Of a DNA stretch of 5,779 nt, positions 1 through 5,779 are shown piece by piece. Source of the stretch: Bryobacterales bacterium (GTDB lineage: Bacteria > Acidobacteriota > Terriglobia > Bryobacterales > Bryobacteraceae); contig DOZZ01000215.1 of the NCBI GenBank assembly GCA_003517725.1, positions 5,228 to 11,006 of the forward strand, written 5' to 3'. Numbering within the stretch: the first letter of the stretch is position 1; each line of letters begins with the position of its first letter. The notes under the pieces are model-generated. The model did no database searches, had not been told where the DNA came from, and worked only from the letters and a program-made list of their open reading frames with translations. The position numbers and the translations under genes were made by a program.

Positions 1-1212
1 TGCAAGATCATGGACCTCGCCATGAAGGTAGGCGCACCCGTAATCGGCCTCAACGATTCCGGCGGCGCGCGCATTCAGGAGGGGGTGGTTTCGCTCGGCG
101 GCTATGCCGACATCTTCCTGCGCAACACGCTCGCCAGTGGCGTCATCCCGCAGATCTCGGCCATCATGGGGCCGTGCGCGGGTGGCGCGGTCTACTCGCC
201 GGCCATCACAGACTTCGTGTTCATGGTGGAGAACACCAGCTACATGTTCGTCACCGGGCCCGACGTGCTGCGGACAGTCACGCATGAAGAGGTCACCAAA
301 GAGGCGCTGGGCGGCTGCGCCGTGCACAATACCGTCTCCGGTGTGGGCCACTTCATGGCGCACGACGATGCCGACTGCGTGCGCCGCATCCGCGAGCTGC
401 TGAGCTTTCTGCCGCAGAATAATCAAGAGGACCCTCCGCGCGCCGCGTCGACCGACCCCATCGATCGCGCCGACCCCGCGCTCGACACGCTGGTGCCGGA
501 GGATCCGTCGAAGCCCTACGACATCAAAGAACTGATTCGCCGCGTGATCGACCATGGCGATTTCTTCGAGGTGCACGAGCACTTCGCGCCCAATATCGTG
601 GTAGGCTTCGCCCGCATGGACGGCCGGCCCGTTGGCATTGTCGCCAACCAGCCGGCGCACCTAGCCGGTTGCCTGGACATCGACTCTTCGGTGAAGGGCG
701 CGCGTTTCGTGCGCTTCTGCGATGCGTTCCAGATTCCGATTCTCACGTTTGAAGACGTGCCCGGCTTTTTGCCCGGCACCGGGCAGGAGTTCGGCGGCAT
801 CATCCGGCACGGCGCCAAACTGCTCTACGCTTACGCCGAAGCCACGGTCCCGAAGATCACGGTGATTACGCGCAAAGCCTACGGCGGTGCGTATTGCGTG
901 ATGGGGTCGAAGCATTTGCGCACCGATGTGAACCTGGCGTATCCCACGGCCGAGATCGCCGTGATGGGCGCGGAGGGCGCGGTCAACATTGTGTACCGCC
1001 GCGAGCTGTTGCAGCAGGAGGACGCGCGCGCCGCCAAAATAGCCGAATTCCGCGAGCGCTTCGCCAGCCCGTTCATCGCGGCCGAACGCGGCTATGTCGA
1101 CGATGTGATCGAGCCGCGCGAGACGCGCCCGCGCGTGATCCGCGCGCTGCGCATGCTCGAAAGCAAAGTCGACACCATGCCGCGCAAGAAGCACGGCAAC
1201 ATTCCACTGTAG
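1..1212 (+). CDS. pccB: Propionyl-CoA carboxylase beta subunit (biotin-dependent carboxyltransferase), 5'-truncated by window edge
   Basis: The reading frame is open from base 1, so the first ATG (base 10) is an internal Met and the gene begins outside the window. About 403 residues remain of a family usually 510-550 long; roughly the first 110-130 are missing. The family transfers the carboxyl group from carboxybiotin to propionyl-CoA, giving methylmalonyl-CoA, in a cytoplasmic hexamer paired with a biotin carboxylase/carrier alpha subunit (not in this window). Visible: N-half crotonase-like core with SGGARIQEG (codons 20-28) and [12 protein letters not shown] (57-68), whose Gly-rich loop forms one oxyanion hole; C-half core with [29 protein letters not shown] loop and [16 protein letters not shown] (291-306), the second oxyanion hole; and the typical end KKHGNIPL. 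The residue after GGAY, a known acyl-chain specificity position, is Cys299, as I recall for mycobacterial AccD5; human PCCB has Asp. Propionyl-CoA is the likely main substrate, but other short acyl-CoAs are possible. No stop or frameshift is seen. Confidence 0.95.
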   Translation, partial: CKIMDLAMKVGAPVIGLNDSGGARIQEGVVSLGGYADIFLRNTLASGVIPQISAIMGPCAGGAVYSPAITDFVFMVENTSYMFVTGPDVLRTVTHEEVTKEALGGCAVHNTVSGVGHFMAHDDADCVRRIRELLSFLPQNNQEDPPRAASTDPIDRADPALDTLVPEDPSKPYDIKELIRRVIDHGDFFEVHEHFAPNIVVGFARMDGRPVGIVANQPAHLAGCLDIDSSVKGARFVRFCDAFQIPILTFEDVPGFLPGTGQEFGGIIRHGAKLLYAYAEATVPKITVITRKAYGGAYCVMGSKHLRTDVNLAYPTAEIAVMGAEGAVNIVYRRELLQQEDARAAKIAEFRERFASPFIAAERGYVDDVIEPRETRPRVIRALRMLESKVDTMPRKKHGNIPL

Positions 1213-1219
1213 GGCTTTG

Positions 1220-1249
1220 GGGACAAGATCGCCACCAGGCAGGTAAACT
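1220..1249 (+). promoter_or_regulatory. Possible promoter upstream of the oxidoreductase-glycosyltransferase pair
   Basis: The gap between pccB and the oxidoreductase contains GGGACA (1220-1225, 4/6 match to the -35 consensus), an 18-base spacer, and TAAACT (1244-1249, 4/6 match to the -10 consensus). Transcription would begin near 1256, just before the ATG at 1259 and about 50 bases before the preferred start at 1307. No stem-loop plus T-run that could end pccB transcription is visible in the gap, so read-through from pccB is also possible. The matches are weak and this is inference. Confidence 0.3.
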
Positions 1250-1306
1250 CAAAGCATCATGGGCGGGTTCGCCGAAGTTCAGCGGCCGCGTTTCGTTGAC
1301 ATCTAC

Positions 1307-3478
1307 ATGAAGCAAGTCATTCGAAAAGGCATCAAGGAAATCATCGTCGACGAGGTTCCCGAGCCTTTCGCCACTCCGCATCACGTGCTGGTGCGGCCGG
1401 TCTACTCGCTGATCAGCAGTGGCACCGAGACCGCCAGCATTCATCAGGAGGGCCTGATGAAAGAAGTGAAGGACAACCCTTCGCAGATCCGCAAGATTTG
1501 GGAAGTTTCAAAAGTCAACGGGCCGGTCAGAACCGCGCGCGAAGTGGCGGCCAAGCTATCGACGGAATACGCCGTCATCGGCTATTCCGGGGCCGGAGTT
1601 CTGGTGGATAAACACGCCACGGTGGAGGGCCTCGAACCCGGCGACCGCGTGGCCTACGGCGGCGAGGGCACGGGCCATGGAGAGGTGATCCTCACGGGCC
1701 GCAACCTGGTGGCGAAGGTGCCGGCAAACGTGCCGTTTGAGCACGCCTGCTTTGCCACGCTTGGCAGCATCGCTTTAAATGCGGTCCGCATCGCTCAATG
1801 CGGGCTGGGCGACACCGTGGCGGTGATCGGCCTCGGGCTGGTGGGGCAACTGGTGGCGCAACTGGCGCGGCTGCAGGGCGCGGTGGTGGCCGGGATCGAT
1901 TTGAGGCCGGAGCGTATCGCGCTCGCCAAAAAGCTGGGCGCGCAGCATGCCTTCGAGGGCGGCTCCGCGGCGGATGCCGTCAGCGCCATCACCAACGGAC
2001 GTGGCGTCGATTGCGTGATCGTCGCGGCGGCCGCGAAGTCGCCCGGCCCATGCCGGCAGGCGCTCGAAATCTGCCGTGACCGCGGCCGCATCGTAGTCGT
2101 AGGCGCGGTGGAATTGAACTTTCCCTGGTACGAAATGTACATGAAGGAGATCCAGCTCTTCATGTCGCGCGCCTATGGCCCGGGCAGTTACGACGCGGCT
2201 TATGAACGCCAGGGCCAGGATTATCCCGTGTCCTACGTGCGCTGGACCGAGAACCGCAACATGGAGGAATTTCTGCGGCTGCTCTCGGCGGGCTCGGTCC
2301 ATTTGGACCCGTTGATTACGCATCGCTACGCGCTCGATGAAGCGCCGCAGGCGTACCAAACCATCATGAATCCGGGCTCGGGAAGCCTGGCAGTGTTGCT
2401 CAGCTATGGTGATCGGCCGGACGCGGCCACGCCGCAGTATGAACCGCAGCGCCGCATCGAACTTCCCGGCCCACGCCCAACTTCCGCGGACACGCTGGGC
2501 GTGGCTCTGGTGGGCGCCGGCAACATCGCCCGATGGATGCACGTGCCCGCCTTGAAAAAGGTGAAGGGCGCACGCCTCCGGGCCGTGTACTCCGCCAGTG
2601 GCGCGCGCGCCAAGGGTTACGCTTCGCGTTTCGGCGCCGATTTCTGCACCACTGATTACCAGCAGATCCTCGATGACCCCGACATTCACGCCGTGCTGAT
2701 TGCCACCCGCAATCAATATCACGCGCCGCAGTCGCTGGCCGCGTTGCGCGCCGGCAAGCACGTCTTTGTCGAGAAGCCGATGGCGCTCACCGAAGAAGAG
2801 TGCGGCGAACTGGAAGCAGCAGTGCGCGAATCGGGCAAGGTGCTATCCGTGGGCTTCAACCGGCGCTTCGTGCCCTTTTTCGTGAAGTTCCGCGAGGAAT
2901 TATCGCGCCGCTCAGGCCCGGCCGTGGTCAGCTGCCGCGTCAATTCGCCGGGCATTTCGGGCTCGTACTGGATGGCCAACCCAGCCATAGGCGGGGCGAT
3001 CCTTGGCGAAGCGGTCCATTTCATCGACCTGATGTGCTGGCTGCTGAAAGCGGAGATCGAGTCGGTCTCGGCCTATTCGCTACCGACCGGCGTGGCCGAA
3101 CCGATTGGCGAAAACAACCTCGTCGCGAGCTTCCGCTTCACCGACGGCTCAGTTGGCAACCTGACCTATTCAACGGTGGGCAGCAAGACTTCCGGCGGCG
3201 AGCGCGTGGAGGCATTTGCGCCGGGCATCGGACTGAAATCCGAAGACTTCAAATGGTTCAGCTCGGCCAAGGGCATGCGGCACGACAGCCGCCGCTGGTG
3301 GCCCGAAAAGGGCTATCAAAAGCAGATGGACGATTTCTTCGAGGCCATTCGCACCGGCCGCGCACCCGGCGTCACGGTGACGGATGGCACGCGCGCGACG
3401 ATCAGCTGCCTGCGCATGATGGAGTCCGCCCGCCTTGGCACGCCGCGCCAGTTCGAAGCGGAGCCCGCCAGAGTCTGA
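1307..3478 (+). CDS. Bi-domain oxidoreductase: zinc-less MDR dehydrogenase fused to Gfo/Idh/MocA sugar oxidoreductase
   Basis: A 723-residue fusion. Residues 1-165 form a GroES-like MDR N-domain. The usual catalytic Cys is replaced in SLISSGTE (S37-S38-G39-T40-E41), the usual GHE is GYS (92-94), and there is no four-Cys structural zinc lobe, so it should not bind zinc; the SGTE signature recalls BchC-like MDRs. Residues 169-203 hold a Rossmann fold with GLGLVG (175-180) and Asp198 at the end of strand 2, suggesting NAD(H). After a Pro-rich linker (about 375-397), a Gfo/Idh/MocA domain has GAGNIA (403-408), the EKP motif with likely catalytic Lys490 (489-491), and GEAVHFID with His571 and Asp574. 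Known members of this two-domain family occur in exopolysaccharide/O-antigen clusters; the substrate is, to my knowledge, undefined, presumably a (nucleotide) sugar. An in-frame ATG at 1259 would add 16 residues; I chose 1307 because homologs typically begin MKQV. Neither start has a strong Shine-Dalgarno. The glycosyltransferase follows 8 bases after the stop. Confidence 0.9.
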   Translation: MKQVIRKGIKEIIVDEVPEPFATPHHVLVRPVYSLISSGTETASIHQEGLMKEVKDNPSQIRKIWEVSKVNGPVRTAREVAAKLSTEYAVIGYSGAGVLVDKHATVEGLEPGDRVAYGGEGTGHGEVILTGRNLVAKVPANVPFEHACFATLGSIALNAVRIAQCGLGDTVAVIGLGLVGQLVAQLARLQGAVVAGIDLRPERIALAKKLGAQHAFEGGSAADAVSAITNGRGVDCVIVAAAAKSPGPCRQALEICRDRGRIVVVGAVELNFPWYEMYMKEIQLFMSRAYGPGSYDAAYERQGQDYPVSYVRWTENRNMEEFLRLLSAGSVHLDPLITHRYALDEAPQAYQTIMNPGSGSLAVLLSYGDRPDAATPQYEPQRRIELPGPRPTSADTLGVALVGAGNIARWMHVPALKKVKGARLRAVYSASGARAKGYASRFGADFCTTDYQQILDDPDIHAVLIATRNQYHAPQSLAALRAGKHVFVEKPMALTEEECGELEAAVRESGKVLSVGFNRRFVPFFVKFREELSRRSGPAVVSCRVNSPGISGSYWMANPAIGGAILGEAVHFIDLMCWLLKAEIESVSAYSLPTGVAEPIGENNLVASFRFTDGSVGNLTYSTVGSKTSGGERVEAFAPGIGLKSEDFKWFSSAKGMRHDSRRWWPEKGYQKQMDDFFEAIRTGRAPGVTVTDGTRATISCLRMMESARLGTPRQFEAEPARV

Positions 3479-3486
3479 CCTGCAGC

Positions 3487-4554
3487 ATGTCGCGCGTCCG
3501 CGTTTTATTGATCGCACCATCCTTGGACATTCTGGGCGGCCAGGCGGTTCAGGCACAGCATCTGCTGTCCGGCATGCGCACCGAGCCCTCGGTGTCGATG
3601 GACTTCCTGCCGATCAACCCGCGCCTGCCGGGTCCGCTGCGCAACATCCGGTATGTGCGCACCGTGCTGAAGTTCCTCGTCTACATCGTGAGGCTGACGT
3701 TCAGCGCATGGCGCTACGATATCCTGCACATTTTTTCCGCCGCGTACTACTCGTATCTGCTGGGTAGCGTGCCGGCCTTGTTCATCGGCCGGCTGTATGG
3801 CAAGAAGATCATCCTGCATTATCACGACGGCCAATGCGAAGACCATTTGCGCAACTGGCGCACCGCCCTGCCCACCCTACGCCTGGCGCACCAGCTGGTA
3901 ACGCCGACGGACTTCGTGGTCGAAGTGATGAAGCGCTTCGGCCTAAAAGCCCGCCGTATTTTCAATGTTCTGGATCAGGCTCATTTTCACTATCGTCCGC
4001 GCGCGCGCCTGCGTCCGGTCTTCATGACTAACCGCATCCTGGAGCCGCTCTACAATGTGGATTGCATCCTGCGCGCCTTCGTCATTATCCAGCAGCGTTA
4101 TCCGGACGCGACCCTGACCATCGCGCACGACGGGTGCAGCCGGCCGCACCTGGAAGCGTTGACGCGCGAGCTGCAACTCCGCAATGTTGAGTTTCTGGGC
4201 AAGGTGCCGCACCAGCGGGTAGCGGAACTTTACGACGAAGCGGACATTTACCTCACCACCCCGAACACCGATTGCATGCCGGGTTCGCTGCTCGAATGCT
4301 TCGCGTCCGGGCTGCCCCTGATCGCCACTGACGTGGGCGGCATTCCCTACATTGTGACCAACGAGCGCAACGCCTTGCTGGTGCCGATCAACGATCACGA
4401 AGCGCTGGCGAGTGCCGCATTCCGCTTGCTAGATGATCCGGAGCTGGTGGAACGTCTGACGCGCAACGGCCTCGCGGAATGCGACCGGTATCGCGCGGAG
4501 ACGATCCGTGCGCAATGGGTGGAGCTGTACCACAGCATGGCGCGCGGGCGCTAG
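3487..4554 (+). CDS. GT4-family (GT-B fold) glycosyltransferase, probably for polysaccharide/glycoconjugate synthesis
   Basis: A 355-residue protein of normal GT4 length. The N-terminal Rossmann domain starts at once ([16 protein letters not shown]) with the Gly-Gly acceptor/donor loop at 17-18; a hydrophobic stretch around 55-105 ([10 protein letters not shown]...[11 protein letters not shown]) probably gives peripheral membrane contact rather than a true span; LHYHDG (110-115) carries the conserved His113 region. The C-terminal donor domain has NRILEPLYN (182-190), [21 protein letters not shown], then a DX7E motif (Asp262, Glu270) in place of classical EX7E, followed by [15 protein letters not shown]. 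These mark a retaining, nucleotide-sugar-dependent transferase; neither sugar nor acceptor can be read from sequence. The start at 3487 is chosen because the fold begins there; the longer open frame upstream lies inside the oxidoreductase gene and has no GT resemblance. The 8-base gap and absence of a separate ribosome site suggest co-transcription and translational coupling with the oxidoreductase. Confidence 0.92.
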   Translation: MSRVRVLLIAPSLDILGGQAVQAQHLLSGMRTEPSVSMDFLPINPRLPGPLRNIRYVRTVLKFLVYIVRLTFSAWRYDILHIFSAAYYSYLLGSVPALFIGRLYGKKIILHYHDGQCEDHLRNWRTALPTLRLAHQLVTPTDFVVEVMKRFGLKARRIFNVLDQAHFHYRPRARLRPVFMTNRILEPLYNVDCILRAFVIIQQRYPDATLTIAHDGCSRPHLEALTRELQLRNVEFLGKVPHQRVAELYDEADIYLTTPNTDCMPGSLLECFASGLPLIATDVGGIPYIVTNERNALLVPINDHEALASAAFRLLDDPELVERLTRNGLAECDRYRAETIRAQWVELYHSMARGR

Positions 4555-4572
4555 GATCGGCCAAAGCGCGGC

Positions 4573-4581
4573 TGTTACACT
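4573..4581 (+). promoter_or_regulatory. Possible extended -10 promoter element for proS
   Basis: In the 43-base gap before proS, TGTTACACT reads as an extended -10 element (TG, one base, then TACACT at 4576-4581, 4/6 match to consensus). No good -35 hexamer lies 16-18 bases upstream, which is tolerable for an extended -10. Transcription would begin near 4588, leaving a leader of about 10 bases before the ATG at 4598, too short for a normal Shine-Dalgarno. Inferred from sequence only. Confidence 0.35.
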
Positions 4582-4597
4582 GGAAATTCCCTCTACT

Positions 4598-5779
4598 ATG
4601 CACTGGAGCAAGCTCTTCATCCCGACGCTGCGGGAGTCCCCTGCCGAAGCGGAAGTGGTCAGCCACAAGCTGCTGCTGCGCGCCGGCTATGTGCGCCAAT
4701 TGGGCGCCGGCATCTACAGCCACCTGTTTCTGGCGCAGCGTTCGCTGCTGAAGATCCAGCAGATTATTCGCGAGGAAATGAACGCCATCGGCGGTCAGGA
4801 GATGCAGCTGCCCGCGCTGCATCCGGCCGAAGTCTGGCAGGAATCGGGCCGCTGGAACGACATGGGCGACAACCTGTTTCGCCTGAAAGACCGCTGGGGC
4901 CGCGACCTGTGCCTGGGCATGACGCACGAAGAGGTCATGACTACTATCGCGCGCGGCGAGATGCGCAGCTACAAGCAGCTGCCGCAGATCTGGTACCAGA
5001 TCCAAACCAAATTTCGCGATGAGCCGCGCCCCAAATCCGGACTGCTGCGCGTGCGCCAGTTCCTCATGAAGGATTCGTATTCGTTCGACCTGGCGCCCGA
5101 GGGACTCGACACGGCCTTCGATAAACACCACGACGCCTACTGCAAGATCTTCGACCGCTGCGGCCTGGATTACGTGGTGGTGGAAGCCGACTCGGGCGCC
5201 ATGGGCGGCAGCCAGAGCATGGAGTTCATGGTGGCGTCGGAAGCCGGCGAAGATTACGTGGTGCTGTCGGCCGAAAACAAGTACGCGGCGAATCTCGAGA
5301 AGGCCGTGACCGACGCCACGCCGCCGGGCGCCGCCGACCCCGAGGGCGATCGGCAGCCGGAGAAATTCCACACGCCGGGCCGCAAGACCATCGCCGAAGT
5401 CGCGGAATTCACCGGCCTGCCCGCCACGTCGCAGATGAAGAGCCTGGTGATGGTGGCGGACGGCAAGCCGGTACTGGCCATGCTGCGCGGCGATCATCAG
5501 TTGAGCGAGACGAAGTTTGCCGCGGCGCTGGGCGCGAAGGAGACGCGTCCCGCGTTGCCGCAGGAAATTCGCGAGTGGTTTGGCGCCGATCCGGGTTCGC
5601 TGGGGCCGGTCGGCGTGACCAGCATGCCGATTCTCGCGGACGCCGCGCTCAACGGCCGGCGCAACATGATTGCCGGCGCTAATGAAGATGATTACCATCT
5701 GCGCCACGTCACGCCGGGCAAAGATTTCGAGGCGCGCTTCGCCGACATCCGGCAGTCGGCCGCGGGCGACACATTGAAC
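4598..5779 (+). CDS. proS: Prolyl-tRNA synthetase, bacterial type with editing insert, 3'-truncated by window edge
   Basis: The frame is open from ATG 4598 to the last base (394 codons); the family is usually 560-620 residues, so the end of the editing insert, motif 3 and the anticodon-binding domain lie beyond the window. The enzyme charges tRNA-Pro with proline in the cytoplasm. The class II catalytic core is clear: [14 protein letters not shown] near the N-terminus, WQESGRW, the proline/ATP-site loop MTHEE (108-112), and motif 2 in [10 protein letters not shown] (FRDE 139-142) with FLMKDSYSF after it. [13 protein letters not shown] precedes the inserted YbaK-like domain (from about 225), which hydrolyses mischarged Ala-tRNA-Pro; Lys281 in MKSL aligns with E. 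coli Lys279, and GDH (298-300) and PGSLGPV (332-338) are the conserved editing-site loops, so editing is probably active. The start is fixed by the family N-terminus ([13 protein letters not shown]); no Shine-Dalgarno is evident. It has no pathway link to the genes upstream and probably its own promoter. Confidence 0.97.
   Translation, partial: MHWSKLFIPTLRESPAEAEVVSHKLLLRAGYVRQLGAGIYSHLFLAQRSLLKIQQIIREEMNAIGGQEMQLPALHPAEVWQESGRWNDMGDNLFRLKDRWGRDLCLGMTHEEVMTTIARGEMRSYKQLPQIWYQIQTKFRDEPRPKSGLLRVRQFLMKDSYSFDLAPEGLDTAFDKHHDAYCKIFDRCGLDYVVVEADSGAMGGSQSMEFMVASEAGEDYVVLSAENKYAANLEKAVTDATPPGAADPEGDRQPEKFHTPGRKTIAEVAEFTGLPATSQMKSLVMVADGKPVLAMLRGDHQLSETKFAAALGAKETRPALPQEIREWFGADPGSLGPVGVTSMPILADAALNGRRNMIAGANEDDYHLRHVTPGKDFEARFADIRQSAAGDTLN

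Noticed and set aside
10..12. ATG at base 10 as the true start of pccB
   Set aside because: The codons before it (C-K-I) are in frame and match the conserved KICKIMD-type stretch inside PccB proteins, so this is an internal Met in a gene truncated by the window edge.
1213..1306. Small gene, RNA or riboswitch in the gap after pccB
   Set aside because: No stable stem-loop set or plausible ribosome-bound small frame is visible; only a weak promoter-like signal can be supported.
1775..2761. Minus-strand open frame (328 codons) opposite the fused oxidoreductase
   Set aside because: Low-complexity Arg/Ala/His-rich translation with no domain; the + strand frame holds both Rossmann motifs here.
2800..3486. 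Upstream extension of the glycosyltransferase frame, giving a 584-residue protein
   Set aside because: This part overlaps the Gfo/Idh/MocA domain in another frame, is Arg/Gly-rich and unlike any GT; the GT-B fold starts at the Met at 3487.
4541..4572. Possible terminator hairpin between the glycosyltransferase gene and proS (CGCGC pairing with GCGCG)
   Set aside because: The stem is only about 5 bases with a loop near 20 bases and no following T-run; it is expected by chance in GC-rich sequence.
4388..5707. Long minus-strand open frame (439 codons) opposite proS and the end of the glycosyltransferase gene
   Set aside because: It is opposite a clearly recognised proS, its translation is rich in His, Arg, Ala and Gln with no recognisable motif, and long antisense frames are expected at this GC content.

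Overview
The window is a high-GC bacterial chromosomal segment with four genes, all on the + strand and tightly packed (no gap over about 100 bases). Protein sequence resemblance, chiefly the N-terminus of the prolyl-tRNA synthetase ([13 protein letters not shown]...) and weak or absent Shine-Dalgarno sequences, suggests a soil-type Acidobacteriota (Solibacter/Bryobacter-like). That assignment is from memory of family members and is only moderately sure.

Layout: (1) 1-1212 is the 3' three-quarters of a propionyl-CoA carboxylase beta subunit (carboxyltransferase), cut by the left window edge. (2) 1307-3478 is a two-domain oxidoreductase: a zinc-less medium-chain dehydrogenase (MDR) fused to a Gfo/Idh/MocA-type sugar oxidoreductase. 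(3) 3487-4554 is a GT4-type glycosyltransferase, 8 bases behind gene 2. (4) 4598 to the right edge is the N-terminal two-thirds of a bacterial-type prolyl-tRNA synthetase with its inserted Ala-tRNA editing domain, cut by the right edge.

Genes 2 and 3 look like a small co-transcribed pair for surface polysaccharide or glycoconjugate synthesis: one modifies a sugar (reaction unknown), the other transfers a sugar. They sit between two housekeeping/central metabolism genes with which they share no obvious pathway. Promoter-like -10 elements of the form TAnACT lie just upstream of gene 2 and gene 4, close to the start codons, implying very short leaders.

No RNA genes, mobile elements, CRISPR arrays or convincing terminators were seen. 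The long minus-strand open frames are high-GC shadows. I found no convincing undescribed system. The most interesting items are the fused oxidoreductase of unknown reaction with its adjacent glycosyltransferase, and the start-proximal promoter pattern.
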